Shown here one piece after another: positions 28,125 through 37,090 of a stretch of 64,000 nucleotides of DNA. Both the position numbers and the translations under genes were made by a program. The DNA is from Mucilaginibacter segetis (lineage in GTDB: Bacteria > Bacteroidota > Bacteroidia > Sphingobacteriales > Sphingobacteriaceae), in NCBI RefSeq assembly GCF_016522075.1, contig NZ_JAEHFW010000003.1, forward strand, positions 124,001-188,000, written 5' to 3'. The notes beneath the pieces were generated by a model. The model did not search any database and was not told where the DNA came from. It was given only the letters and a program-made list of their open reading frames with translations. Numbering within the stretch: the first letter of the stretch is position 1; each line of letters begins with the position of its first letter.

Positions 28125-28841
28125 TCAATCAAATAAAGCGGTCAGTTTATGTACATTAATATCGGCGTAATCATTTATTACCAGGTTTGCCATCTGGCTT
28201 ACTACATTGGCAGGGTGGGCCGTAGTAATGCCTACTACTTTCATGTTAGCGCTGTTGGCTGCTTTAAGTCCCGAAACGGAATCTTCGAACACCACACATT
28301 TTTGTGGCGGAGTGTTTAATTCTTCTGCCGCTTTTAAAAATATCTGCGGATCGGGCTTAGGCCGGCTTACCCTGTCACCGGTAATTATAATATCAAAATA
28401 TTGCTTTAACGGAATGCCGTTAAAAATAAAATTAACATCGGCCATGTCTGACGAGGTAGCCACCGCCATTTTAATACCGGCATTTTTTAAGTCGGCAAGA
28501 AAATTTTCTAAACCGTTTACAGGTTGTAAGTAAGGTTTAAATTCCTGCTGATAAAGTAGTTGCTTTTCATGCACCAGTGCAGTTATTGCAGACTCGTCAT
28601 AAATATCACCAAAAAGGCGGTTTACGGTGGTTGATATAGGTACCCCGCTTATTTCATTTAAATATTTTTCGCGTGATAAAGTACCCAGATCATGTTTTTT
28701 AAACAATAACTCCCAGGCTTTATAATGAAAAGGGGTGTTATCAATTAAAGTGCCGTCCATGTCAAATATTACGGCAATAGCTGCCAGATTTGTATCTAAG
28801 TAATGTTTACCGGTAACAGTTGCGGATGTGCTTTTGCTCAA
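28125..28841 (-). CDS. HAD-family phosphatase, beta-phosphoglucomutase-like subgroup
   Basis: This 238-residue HAD hydrolase has motif I DMDGT (Asp27 nucleophile and Asp29), motif II MAVATSS, the motif III Lys in SRPKPDPQIF, and motif IV FEDSVSG. The cap (about residues 40-110) is the small helical type of the beta-phosphoglucomutase-like group, whose members dephosphorylate small metabolites or isomerise sugar phosphates. It is cytoplasmic. Its start lies 56 nt after the TetR-type gene, and the ABC1 gene follows after 6 nt. The first 18 residues precede the fold, and later starts are possible. Confidence 0.87.
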   Translation of the reverse strand: MSKSTSATVTGKHYLDTNLAAIAVIFDMDGTLIDNTPFHYKAWELLFKKHDLGTLSREKYLNEISGVPISTTVNRLFGDIYDESAITALVHEKQLLYQQEFKPYLQPVNGLENFLADLKNAGIKMAVATSSDMADVNFIFNGIPLKQYFDIIITGDRVSRPKPDPQIFLKAAEELNTPPQKCVVFEDSVSGLKAANSANMKVVGITTAHPANVVSQMANLVINDYADINVHKLTALFD

Positions 28842-28897
28842 GTTAAATGTAATTTTATAAATTAAATGATGGCAAGTTAAAGAAGAAGCGGGGGTAG

Positions 28898-29548
28898 CTA
28901 AAATCCCATTTTCTCTTTTATGCCGCCATTCTTTGCCAAAAATTTACCGTATTCAAACAAGTTATCTATTGGCGAACGTTGGAAAAGATCAAAGGTTACG
29001 TTAACCCCTTTTTCTATCGCTTCATCAGTTTGTTCAAAAGCGGCGGAGTTATCATTTATCCAAAAATTTAACACAAAGCCAAATTGTATCCACAAAGCAT
29101 CCTTATAACGTTTGGCAAAAAACTTACGATCGGATATTTCTCCCGATTCAATGCCTTCATTAAGTATTTCAGCGGCAAATTCTTCAAAAATATCTTTAGT
29201 AGTATATAATACTTTTGGCGTGCCTAAACCACTGTGCTTTTTTATGCTGTATATAGCAAAACTGCGATTACGCTTTAATAATTCAAAAAAGCTATAGAAA
29301 AATGAAAGTGCTTTTTCGCGGGCAGAGTACTGCATCCATATCTCCTGCGTTTTTATTTCTGCAATGGTGGTTTTAGTAATATCCGCCCAAACGGTTTGCT
29401 CTACCGCGTCAAAGGAGCCAAAAAATTGATAAAAGTCCTCTTCGGTCATTTTATTTTTTTTAGCGAATACATAAACCGACTTTGGCTGCTCGCCCTGGGT
29501 TAATACATGATCTATGTAAGCCTTTTGAATTGACTGTATGGTTGCCAT
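28898..29548 (-). CDS. TetR-type transcriptional regulator of the photolyase block
   Basis: From the ATG at 29548 the protein has 216 residues, beginning MATIQSIQKAYIDHVL. The frame extends upstream to 29602, but those 18 residues are hydrophobic and uncharacteristic, so I prefer the later start. The N-terminal helix-turn-helix is in TetR position (SVYVFAKKNKMTEEDFYQFFGSFDAVEQTVW). The C-terminal helical domain (EKALSFFYSFFELLKRNRSF; FAAEILNEGIESGEI; KGVNVTFDLF) would be the ligand and dimer domain. It heads the leftward operon and diverges from the DASH gene. A palindrome directly upstream overlaps its probable -33 element, suggesting self-repression. Confidence 0.8.
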   Translation of the reverse strand: MATIQSIQKAYIDHVLTQGEQPKSVYVFAKKNKMTEEDFYQFFGSFDAVEQTVWADITKTTIAEIKTQEIWMQYSAREKALSFFYSFFELLKRNRSFAIYSIKKHSGLGTPKVLYTTKDIFEEFAAEILNEGIESGEISDRKFFAKRYKDALWIQFGFVLNFWINDNSAAFEQTDEAIEKGVNVTFDLFQRSPIDNLFEYGKFLAKNGGIKEKMGF

Positions 29549-29568
29549 AATATATATGATTTGCAATA

Positions 29569-29596
29569 TAAAAGTACGTTTTTTTAAATAAGCAAA
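29569..29596 (-). promoter_or_regulatory. probable promoter of the TetR-photolyase operon
   Basis: On the minus strand TTTG (29596-29593) and TACTTTTA (29576-29569) are separated by 16 bases. This is close to the TTG / TAnnTTTG pattern, with one mismatch at the last -7 base and slightly short spacing. It would start transcription about 15 bases before the ATG at 29548. The -33 element lies inside the palindrome at 29588-29608. Confidence 0.35.
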
Positions 29597-29651
29597 TATC
29601 ATGCTTATGTATTATTAACGCCTGTAACCTATGCTTATTTTACGCGTAAAA
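29588..29651. promoter_or_regulatory. operator-like cluster between TetR gene and DASH cryptochrome
   Basis: ATAAGCA (29588-29594) and TGCTTAT (29602-29608) form a perfect inverted repeat with a 7-base centre. A further ATGCTTAT half-site at 29631-29638 repeats the first (29601-29608) at exactly 30 bp. The half-site is followed by a perfect 14-bp palindrome TTTTACGCGTAAAA (29638-29651). The cluster lies between the divergent regulator and DASH genes, consistent with a TetR binding region. Binding itself is inference. Confidence 0.5.
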
Positions 29652-29802
29652 CAGAGTATATTTGGTTGTGTTTGTTAAAATTATTGGCAAAAACATCCGT
29701 AAATGTTGGCACGATGTCAAATATTGGACTGATACACGTATAAAAAGTAAATATTTAGCATTTTTGTGGCTACCCCAAATAAGTTTGGGTTAGATTGTTC
29801 AT

Positions 29803-31125
29803 ATGAGTGAAAAGACGATACTGGTTTGGTTTAGGAATGATTTGCGTATACATGATAACGAAATATTATCAGAAGCAATACGCAAGGCTGATAAAGTTTT
29901 ACCGGTTTATTGTTTCGATCCGTATTACTTCACAACTGGTTTTTCAGGAATATTAAAAACGGGAAGTTTCCGTGTGAGGTTCTTACTGCAGGCGGTAGCT
30001 GATCTTCGTAAAAACTTAAGAGCGTATGGGTCTGACCTGATTATCCGCATTGGCGATCCTGCCGAAATATTGCCGGCACTTGCTGAAGAATACCAAATAA
30101 GCGAAGTATACCATCACCGAGAAGTTGCCCCCGAAGAAACAGCTGTATCTGAAAGGGTGGAAACAGCTTTGTGGAAATTGCAGCTTAATCTGAAGCATTT
30201 TATAGGGCATACACTTTATCATAAAGAGGATCTGCCTTTCCCGATAAAGGATATTCCCGATAGCTTTGTGACCTTTAAAAAAAAGGTAGAACGTGATAGT
30301 ATGGTTAGGCCCTGCACACCCGCACCTGATGAAATTAACTCTCCGGAAATAAAAGATGCCGGTAAACTACCTACTCTAGAGGAATTAGGTGTACCCGAGC
30401 CGGTTGATGACCCGCGTGCTGTAGTTAAATTTAAAGGTGGGGAAACTGTTGCCTTACAGGAATTACACCAGTTTTTTGCCGATCAGGAAAGTAACAATCA
30501 AAAGAATGTACGGGGTGCCGTGTTTAATTCGTCAGGGTTGTCGCCTTTACTGGCTATTGGTTGCGTATCCCCTCGCCAGGTTTACTGGGAGGTGGTTAAA
30601 TATCATAACCGACACCCCAGTAACCATACCGATCCATTAATGCTGGAGTTATTGTGGCGCGATTACTTTCGTTTTATGTTTAAAAAACATGGGCAGAAAT
30701 TCTTCAGGTCGCAAGGTTTCAGCGCAGAAGCACCAGAGGCGGCCGAAAATCAGGATGAACTATTTGAGCAATGGAAAAGCGGGAAAACGGGCGTGCCGTT
30801 TATTGATGCCGCTATGCACCAGCTAAATGCCACCGGATATATTACCAATTACAGCAGGCAGGCAGTAGCTGCTTACTTAACCCACGATTTGCAGGTTGAC
30901 TGGACAAAAGGCGCACTTTATTTTGAGGAAAAGCTGATAGATTATTCGCCGGCAAGTAATTGGGGTAACTGGGCCTTTATTGCAGGAGTTGGTAACGATA
31001 ATAAAAGCAACCGTTTTTTTAATGCTGCAAAGCCATCAGATCAGTTAGATACAAAAAGCGATTATATAACTACCTGGTTGCCAGCAAGCCCTGAAATAAA
31101 AAAAGCCACAGAAACAGTTAGCTAA
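29803..31125 (+). CDS. DASH-family cryptochrome
   Basis: A 440-residue photolyase/cryptochrome protein of the DASH group, which binds FAD and repairs pyrimidine dimers in single-stranded DNA. It starts ILVWFRNDLRIHDNEIL, has LELLWRDYFRFMFKKHGQKFF, TGVPFIDAAMHQLNATGYITNYSRQAVAAYLTHDL, and the DASH-typical LIDYSPASNWGNWAFIAGVGND. It differs widely from the photolyase at 23069 and is not a recent duplicate. It is divergent from the TetR-headed operon and could share its control region. A CCCAAA-TAAG-TTTGGG inverted repeat lies in its leader. Confidence 0.92.
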   Translation: MSEKTILVWFRNDLRIHDNEILSEAIRKADKVLPVYCFDPYYFTTGFSGILKTGSFRVRFLLQAVADLRKNLRAYGSDLIIRIGDPAEILPALAEEYQISEVYHHREVAPEETAVSERVETALWKLQLNLKHFIGHTLYHKEDLPFPIKDIPDSFVTFKKKVERDSMVRPCTPAPDEINSPEIKDAGKLPTLEELGVPEPVDDPRAVVKFKGGETVALQELHQFFADQESNNQKNVRGAVFNSSGLSPLLAIGCVSPRQVYWEVVKYHNRHPSNHTDPLMLELLWRDYFRFMFKKHGQKFFRSQGFSAEAPEAAENQDELFEQWKSGKTGVPFIDAAMHQLNATGYITNYSRQAVAAYLTHDLQVDWTKGALYFEEKLIDYSPASNWGNWAFIAGVGNDNKSNRFFNAAKPSDQLDTKSDYITTWLPASPEIKKATETVS

Positions 31126-31162
31126 CGTAACAAAATCTTGCAATAAGCGTTTATGTATTATA

Positions 31163-31170
31163 TACCTTTG
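31163..31170 (+). promoter_or_regulatory. -7-like element before the putative 35-residue ORF
   Basis: TACCTTTG at 31163-31170 matches TAnnTTTG, and TTG at 31138-31140 precedes it by 22 bases, a spacing allowed for Bacteroidota promoters. The ATG of the small ORF begins only 5 bases after the element, which would give a nearly leaderless mRNA. Confidence 0.35.
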
Positions 31171-31174
31171 TGTA

Positions 31175-31282
31175 ATGAACCCTTTTGAACAATTTACTGT
31201 TATAATTGGCCTGCTGGCCATCCTTTTTGAAGGGTTAGGATACGTGCGTACTTTTCTGCAAAAGCTATTGCATAAACATTAA
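31175..31282 (+). CDS. putative 35-residue membrane peptide
   Basis: A short frame encodes 35 residues: MNPFEQF, a hydrophobic segment TVIIGLLAILFEGLGYV (about residues 8-24), then a basic amphipathic tail RTFLQKLLHKH. The hydrophobic-then-basic layout is that of small single-pass membrane peptides. A reasonable promoter lies directly before it. Nothing else occupies this interval between the DASH and DUF3667 genes. It is too short for composition-based proof and may be fortuitous. Confidence 0.35.
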   Translation: MNPFEQFTVIIGLLAILFEGLGYVRTFLQKLLHKH

Positions 31283-31556
31283 CAGGTAAATCTGTTTGGT
31301 TTTATAATTGAAAAGTGATGTTGCTTGTTTATTTAGATTGCCTGCTAATTAAATAAGCTCACACAATTGTATAAAATACAACCGGGTAAGCTTATCAAAA
31401 ATCTACCTTATATAAATAGAGCATTATAACAATAAACTTCAGTGTTTTTTCATAGATGAATATAGGGTTTGGGTAGCATTTTGTGTATAGACTATCTATT
31501 GTTTATTTAGTTTAACAGTTAACAGAAATTTTCTTAAATATTTTTGTGTGTTATAT
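31283..31556. other. AT-rich gap without a recognised gene
   Basis: This gap lies between the putative 35-residue ORF and the end of the convergent DUF3667 gene. It is AT-rich and shows no tRNA-like cloverleaf, long ORF or strong terminator hairpin. A TATTTTTG element on the plus strand at 31539-31546 has no gene behind it. Confidence 0.4.
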
Positions 31557-32423
31557 TCAGGTGGTATGCATGGTATATATAACCATGTAAAACAGTGCCA
31601 TACGGTAAGCAATTAGCGTAATTGTAAATATGACCATAACAAGTACAGAGCAAAATGCGGTATACCAATTACTGACTCCATAAAAACGACGTGCTGCTAT
31701 ACCAAAATATACACCAAGTATCAGTAAGCTTAAAATACTGGCAACAGTATCAAACATGGCCGAAAAATTACCGTGAATTATCCAGTAAAATGGTTTTCCT
31801 ACTAAAAGGGTAAACAACAAATAAAATAACAGCAAAAAGGAAAAAAAATGTGTCGAAAATATAAGGTTTTCCGTAAAGTACTTCTTCTTTTTGATAAAAA
31901 GCAGTGCGCATACCGCAGCAAAAACCGGAATGAAAATAACGATATAGATCTTTGATTCGGTGCCCATCCGTTCATTAAATGTCGTGGCCATGTTTATAAG
32001 CGAATTTTCATCATGCGCCATGCTATTAATAAGCGGGCGGGTGCCAAAAGTATTATAAGGAGCAAAGGAATAATAAGTGGAAAAGGGCCTTGAAAAAGTA
32101 TTAAGCTTACCCGCCAGCAAAAAGAAAAGCAAGTTGCATATTAAAAAAAACTGAAAGGGTTTGATATAATTAACCCGTCGTCCCTCTGAATAATAGGTGC
32201 TGAGCAGGCCGGGCCGGGTTATCAGCAGTTTGGCTGATCTGAAAAATTTATTATCGAAGTGTGTGAAACCCTCTAACGATTCTTCCAGGTAATGCTTTAA
32301 GGCAAAATCGTGTTTTTCTACTTGTTTTTCGCCGCAAACAGCGCAAAATTTATTATTAACCAAATTTCCGCAAGAAGCACATACGGTTTCCGTTACAGGT
32401 AAAGTTTTAGGATGATTGTTCAC
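31557..32423 (-). CDS. DUF3667 family zinc-ribbon membrane protein
   Basis: A 288-residue protein with an N-terminal zinc ribbon (CASCGNLVNNKFCAVCGEKQ, two Cys-x2-Cys knuckles). The family-typical segment FALKHYLEESLEGFTHFDNKFFRSAKLLITRPG comes next, and GRRVNYIKPFQFFLICNLLFFLL leads into the first of about five membrane helices. DUF3667 proteins are common inner-membrane proteins of Bacteroidota with no known role. It is divergent from sucA across 192 bp containing an AT-rich palindrome. No operon partner is seen. Confidence 0.85.
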   Translation of the reverse strand: MNNHPKTLPVTETVCASCGNLVNNKFCAVCGEKQVEKHDFALKHYLEESLEGFTHFDNKFFRSAKLLITRPGLLSTYYSEGRRVNYIKPFQFFLICNLLFFLLAGKLNTFSRPFSTYYSFAPYNTFGTRPLINSMAHDENSLINMATTFNERMGTESKIYIVIFIPVFAAVCALLFIKKKKYFTENLIFSTHFFSFLLLFYLLFTLLVGKPFYWIIHGNFSAMFDTVASILSLLILGVYFGIAARRFYGVSNWYTAFCSVLVMVIFTITLIAYRMALFYMVIYTMHTT

Positions 32424-32428
32424 TATAT

Positions 32429-32452
32429 TTTATTATAGCTAAATATAATAAA
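32429..32452. promoter_or_regulatory. AT-rich inverted repeat upstream of DUF3667 gene
   Basis: TTTATTATA (32429-32437) and TATAATAAA (32444-32452) form perfect 9-bp arms around GCTAAA, directly upstream of the DUF3667 start and in the divergent region shared with sucA. It is operator-like, but such repeats arise easily in AT-rich DNA. Confidence 0.25.
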
Positions 32453-32582
32453 TGTAATTTGTTATATGCAAGGACGTAGCTGTTAATTGCCATTTTTTAA
32501 AACTATATCTACTAACTGTCATTCTATATAAAAGTGATTGAAAGTAATAGCATATATTTTCGGCATATTCTACTATTATGCT

Positions 32583-32590
32583 TAGTTTTG
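32583..32590 (+). promoter_or_regulatory. -7-like element for the sucA operon
   Basis: TAGTTTTG matches TAnnTTTG and lies 25 bases before the ATG of sucA. No exact TTG is found at the -33 distance, so the call is tentative. Confidence 0.3.
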
Positions 32591-32615
32591 TACCGTTTTA
32601 AAGATTGGTTTTCTC

Positions 32616-35420
32616 ATGGATCGCATGAATTATATTAACAGCGGCAACGCATCCTACATCAACTCCCTATATGAAGCCTACCAGCAAGACCCTGAATCGG
32701 TGGATTTTGGATGGCAGAAGTTTTTTGAGGGCTTTGATTTTGGCAAAGATTCACAACCTGCCGCAGCTGCAGTTAGTGACACCCCGGAGCATTTTATTAA
32801 GGAAATTAACGTACTTAACATGATAAATGGCTACCGTACACGAGGTCATTTATTCACCAAAACCAATCCGGTACGCGAGCGCCGGAAGTATTATCCCGGT
32901 AAGGAGCTGGAAACATTCGGCTTAAGCGAAAGCGACATGGATACGGTATTCAATGCCGGTGTTGAGGTTGGCCTGGGTACCGCTACTTTGCGCGATATCC
33001 GGAAATTATTAGAAGACACCTATTGCGGATCGATAGGTGCCGAATACCGTTACATGCGCAACCCCATTAAAATTAAATGGTTTGAGGAGCGGATGGAAAG
33101 CCGCCGTAACACACCTTCTTTCAGCATTGATGAAAAAAAGGTGATCCTGAAAAAGCTGAATGAAGCAGTGCTTTTTGAGAACTTTTTGGGCACTAAATTC
33201 TTAGGGCAAAAGCGTTTCTCATTAGAAGGAGCTGAGGCACTTATACCCGCGCTTGATTCTGTTATAAAAACCGGATCAGATCTGGGTATCGAAGAGTTTA
33301 TTATAGGTATGGCGCACCGTGGCCGTTTAAATGTGCTTACTAATATCATGGAGAAAACTTACAAAGAAGTTTTCTCGGAGTTTGAAGGAAAGAATTTTGA
33401 TTCAGAATCACCATTTGGCGGCGATGTAAAGTACCACCTTGGGTTCTCAACGGATATTGAAACTGCCAAAGGTAAAAAGGTTCACCTTAGCCTATGTCCT
33501 AACCCTTCGCATTTAGAAGCGGTTGACCCGGTTGTAGAAGGGTTGACCCGATCAAAAATTGATTTTAAATATAATGGCGATCATTCTAAAATTGCCCCGA
33601 TATTAATACACGGCGATGCTTCAGTTGCAGGACAGGGAATAGTTTACGAAGTGTTGCAAATGGAAAAACTGGACGGTTACCGCACTGGCGGTACCGTACA
33701 TCTGATTATTAATAATCAGATAGGTTTTACCACCAACTATAAGGATGCCCGTTCCAGTACATATTGTACTGACGTAGCTAAAACAGTACTTGCGCCTGTT
33801 TTTCATGTTAACGGCGACGATGTGGAAGCTTTGGTATATGTAATAAATCTGGCCATGGAATACCGTCAGGAGTTTAATGCTGATGTGTTTATTGATATTT
33901 TATGTTACCGCAGATACGGCCATAACGAGGCGGATGAGCCTAAGTTTACACAGCCTTTGCTATATAAAGCCATTGAAGCACATCCCAACCCGCTGAAAAT
34001 TTATAACCAGAAATTGGTAGATGAGGGCAGTGTTGATGCCGGGCTGGCTAAAAAAATGGAGAAGGAATTTCGCCAGGAATTACAGGTAATGCTGGATCAG
34101 TCAAAATCAGAAGAGCGCTTTACCGAGACCATTGCCATGTTTGAAGGCGCCTGGAAAGGTCTGCACATAGCGAAGCATAAAGAACTGATCACCTCGGTTG
34201 ACACTTCAGTAAGTAAAGAAGAAATAATAGAGATAGGAAATAAGATAACCACCTTACCTGCTGATAAACAATTTTTTAAGAAGATTGAAAAGTTGTTTCA
34301 GGATCGTAATGATATGGTGAACAAAACCCAGGTATTTGACTGGGCCATGGGCGAATTGCTTGCCTACGGTACATTGTTAAAAGATGGTTTCCCGGTTAGA
34401 TTAAGCGGAGAGGATGTTAAGCGGGGTACATTCTCGCATAGACACGCGGTACTTACTCTTGCCGATTCGGAAGATGAATACACCCCTTTAGAAACCATTA
34501 ACGCCAACGCCAGGCTTAGCATTTACAATTCACTGTTATCAGAGTATGGTGTTTTAGGATTTGAGTACGGTTATGCTTTAGCCAACCCCAACGCGCTTAC
34601 CATTTGGGAAGCCCAGTTTGGCGACTTTTTTAATGGTGCGCAAATAATTGTTGACCAATATGTAGCCAGTGCCGAAACCAAATGGCAGCGGGGCAACGGG
34701 TTAGTGATGCTATTGCCGCATGGTTATGAAGGGCAGGGGCCTGAGCATTCGTCTGCAAGGGTAGAACGCTTTTTGGAACTTTGCGCTGATGATAATATAC
34801 AGGTAGCCAATTGTACAACCCCGGCTAACTTCTTTCATATTTTACGCCGGCAAATGCATCGCGATTTCCGTAAACCGCTTATTGTTTTCACCCCAAAAAG
34901 CTTATTGCGTAGTGCAGAATGCGTATCGCCTTTAACGGAATTTACCGATGGTAAGTTCCACGAGCTGATAGATGATAGTTACGCTGATGTTAAAAAGGTA
35001 AAACGTGTGCTGCTTTGTACCGGTAAAATATATTACGACCTGTTACAAAAACAACAGGAAGATAAACGTAAGGATGTAGCAATAGTTCGTGTAGAGCAGC
35101 TTTATCCTACACCTGTACAGCAAATTTTAAAAGTAAGGGCCCGATACGAAAAAGCAACCGAGTTTATTTGGGTACAGGAAGAGCCTGAGAATATGGGTGC
35201 ATGGCCATATATATGCCGTAAATTCCACGATGATAAATATTTAAGATTAACAGTAATATCTCGTTTAGAGGGCAGCAGTACTGCCACCGGTTTCGCAAAA
35301 CAACACGCGGCACAGCAATTACGTATTGTAACCAAAGCATTTGAAACACCGGCCGGTAAACAGGTAAAAGAAAAAATTAAAAGAGAAACAGAAAAGATGG
35401 CAAACGCCGGAGCAGATTGA
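32616..35420 (+). CDS. sucA: 2-oxoglutarate dehydrogenase E1 component
   Basis: This 934-residue thiamine-diphosphate enzyme decarboxylates 2-oxoglutarate in the TCA cycle. The N-terminal E2-binding segment is present (YINSGNASYINSLYEAYQQ and WQKFFEGFDF). GMAHRGRLNVLTNIM, LIHGDASVAGQGIVYEVLQM, INNQIGFTTNY and YGHNEADEPKFTQPL mark the ThDP core. GHRHAVL-like SHRHAVLTL and LPHGYEGQGPEHSSARVERFL mark the transketolase-like pyrimidine domain. Length matches the family. The E2 gene follows after 91 nt, giving the usual sucAB order; E3 is not in this window. Confidence 0.96.
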   Translation: MDRMNYINSGNASYINSLYEAYQQDPESVDFGWQKFFEGFDFGKDSQPAAAAVSDTPEHFIKEINVLNMINGYRTRGHLFTKTNPVRERRKYYPGKELETFGLSESDMDTVFNAGVEVGLGTATLRDIRKLLEDTYCGSIGAEYRYMRNPIKIKWFEERMESRRNTPSFSIDEKKVILKKLNEAVLFENFLGTKFLGQKRFSLEGAEALIPALDSVIKTGSDLGIEEFIIGMAHRGRLNVLTNIMEKTYKEVFSEFEGKNFDSESPFGGDVKYHLGFSTDIETAKGKKVHLSLCPNPSHLEAVDPVVEGLTRSKIDFKYNGDHSKIAPILIHGDASVAGQGIVYEVLQMEKLDGYRTGGTVHLIINNQIGFTTNYKDARSSTYCTDVAKTVLAPVFHVNGDDVEALVYVINLAMEYRQEFNADVFIDILCYRRYGHNEADEPKFTQPLLYKAIEAHPNPLKIYNQKLVDEGSVDAGLAKKMEKEFRQELQVMLDQSKSEERFTETIAMFEGAWKGLHIAKHKELITSVDTSVSKEEIIEIGNKITTLPADKQFFKKIEKLFQDRNDMVNKTQVFDWAMGELLAYGTLLKDGFPVRLSGEDVKRGTFSHRHAVLTLADSEDEYTPLETINANARLSIYNSLLSEYGVLGFEYGYALANPNALTIWEAQFGDFFNGAQIIVDQYVASAETKWQRGNGLVMLLPHGYEGQGPEHSSARVERFLELCADDNIQVANCTTPANFFHILRRQMHRDFRKPLIVFTPKSLLRSAECVSPLTEFTDGKFHELIDDSYADVKKVKRVLLCTGKIYYDLLQKQQEDKRKDVAIVRVEQLYPTPVQQILKVRARYEKATEFIWVQEEPENMGAWPYICRKFHDDKYLRLTVISRLEGSSTATGFAKQHAAQQLRIVTKAFETPAGKQVKEKIKRETEKMANAGAD

Positions 35421-35511
35421 TAATAAAAGCTAAAGGCATTTAATATCCGGGTTTGAAAAATTCAATTAATTTCACAGCCGGGAAAAATATAAAACCACAA
35501 CAATTGAACAT

Positions 35512-37068
35512 ATGAGTTTAGAAATAAAAGTTCCGCCGGTAGGCGAATCCATTACCGAAGTAACCCTGTCTGCCTGGAAAAAAGAAGAAGGCGACCATGT
35601 GGAAATGGATGAAGTGATAGCTGAACTGGAATCAGACAAGGCAACTTTTGAACTTACTGCCGAGAAAGCAGGTACTTTAAAAAGAGTAGCTAACGAGGGA
35701 GATACCTTAGCCATAGGTGCTGTGGTGGCAAATATTGAAGAAGGCGAAGGAGCACCTGCCGCGACTGCTGATGCAGCCCCGGCGGCAAAACCTGAACCCG
35801 CAAAAGAAAAAGAAAAAACTCCTGCAGATACTGCCACGGAAGCGAGTTCTTTAGAGATAAAAGTGCCTGCTGTTGGTGAATCGATCACTGAAGTTACTTT
35901 ATCACGCTGGATAAAAAATGACGGTGACGCTGTTGAAATGGATGAAGCTATTGCCGAACTGGAATCAGATAAAGCTACTTTTGAACTTACAGCTGAAAAG
36001 GCAGGTACACTTAAAACTATAGCTAAAGAAGGGGATACCTTAGCCATTGGTGCTGTGGTATGCACCATTGAAGGTAGCGGAGCTGCTGCACCAAGCGCAC
36101 CACCTGCAGGTACATCAGTTGCAGATGCAACTAACGAGTCGCCGCAAACCAGTCCGTCAAAAGGAACTACCTATGCATCGGGCACACCATCGCCTGCTGC
36201 TGCAAAAATATTAGCCGAGAAGGGCATTGATACCAAAGCTGTTAGTGGTAGTGGTGTTGACGGGAGAATTACTAAAGGTGACGCGCTGAATGCTAAAGCC
36301 GAAGCGCCAAAAGCCGCGAGCCCTAAACCGACGGCTGCTCCTGCGGCACCTGCTCAACCCGCTGGTCCGAGAAGCGACCGCCGGGAAAAAATGTCGTCGT
36401 TACGTAAAACGGTGGCTAAACGTTTAGTGGCTGTTAAAAACGAAACTGCAATGCTAACCACCTTTAATGAGGTGGATATGGCGCCTATAATGGAACTACG
36501 TAGTAAATACAAAGAGAAATTTAAAGATAAGCACGGTGTTGGTCTTGGTTTTATGTCGTTCTTCACTAAAGCCGTTACCGAAGCATTAAAAGAATGGCCT
36601 GCTGTTGGCGCCCGTATAGAAGGTGAAGAAGTGGTATACAGCAACTTTGCTGATATTTCTATCGCGGTATCCGCCCCCAAAGGATTGGTGGTTCCGGTTA
36701 TCCGCAATGCAGAAAGCATGAGCCTGGCCGAAATTGAAAAAGCCATTGTGGTGCTTGCAGGTAAGGCCCGCGAAAATAAACTGAGTATTGAGGAAATGAC
36801 CGGCGGAACATTCACTATTACCAACGGTGGTGTGTTTGGTTCTATGCTGTCTACACCTATCATTAACTCACCACAATCGGCTATATTGGGTATGCATAAT
36901 ATTATTGAGCGCCCGGTTGCTGTAAACGGACAAGTAGTTATCCGCCCGATGATGTACCTGGCCTTGTCATACGATCACCGTATTGTGGATGGCCGCGAGT
37001 CGGTTAGCTTTTTAGTAAGAGTAAAACAACTACTTGAGGACCCAACAAGGTTATTGTTAGGTGTGTAA
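35512..37068 (+). CDS. odhB: 2-oxoglutarate dehydrogenase E2 (dihydrolipoyl succinyltransferase) with two lipoyl domains
   Basis: This 518-residue E2 moves succinyl groups from E1 to CoA. It has two N-terminal lipoyl domains with lipoyl lysines in [11 protein letters not shown] at K43 and K154, exactly 111 residues apart. A Pro/Ala-rich linker, a peripheral-subunit binding domain (about 220-263, [31 protein letters not shown]) and the catalytic core follow, with [11 protein letters not shown] (His489, Asp493). Many succinyltransferases have a single lipoyl domain, so the duplication is notable. The two DNA copies differ by many synonymous changes. A strong terminator follows. Confidence 0.95.
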   Translation: MSLEIKVPPVGESITEVTLSAWKKEEGDHVEMDEVIAELESDKATFELTAEKAGTLKRVANEGDTLAIGAVVANIEEGEGAPAATADAAPAAKPEPAKEKEKTPADTATEASSLEIKVPAVGESITEVTLSRWIKNDGDAVEMDEAIAELESDKATFELTAEKAGTLKTIAKEGDTLAIGAVVCTIEGSGAAAPSAPPAGTSVADATNESPQTSPSKGTTYASGTPSPAAAKILAEKGIDTKAVSGSGVDGRITKGDALNAKAEAPKAASPKPTAAPAAPAQPAGPRSDRREKMSSLRKTVAKRLVAVKNETAMLTTFNEVDMAPIMELRSKYKEKFKDKHGVGLGFMSFFTKAVTEALKEWPAVGARIEGEEVVYSNFADISIAVSAPKGLVVPVIRNAESMSLAEIEKAIVVLAGKARENKLSIEEMTGGTFTITNGGVFGSMLSTPIINSPQSAILGMHNIIERPVAVNGQVVIRPMMYLALSYDHRIVDGRESVSFLVRVKQLLEDPTRLLLGV

Positions 37069-37090
37069 GCGATATGAAAACGATCTAAAT

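Noticed and set aside
23069..31125. Two photolyase genes as a recent tandem duplication
   Set aside because: The proteins belong to different subfamilies (CPD class I and DASH) and differ throughout.
31539..31546. Plus-strand TATTTTTG near the end of the DUF3667 gene
   Set aside because: No -33 partner and no downstream plus-strand gene until sucA.
35472..36068. Minus-strand frame of 198 codons across the E2 lipoyl domains
   Set aside because: Its internal repeat simply mirrors the duplicated lipoyl domains; it is Ser/Ala-rich with no recognisable fold.
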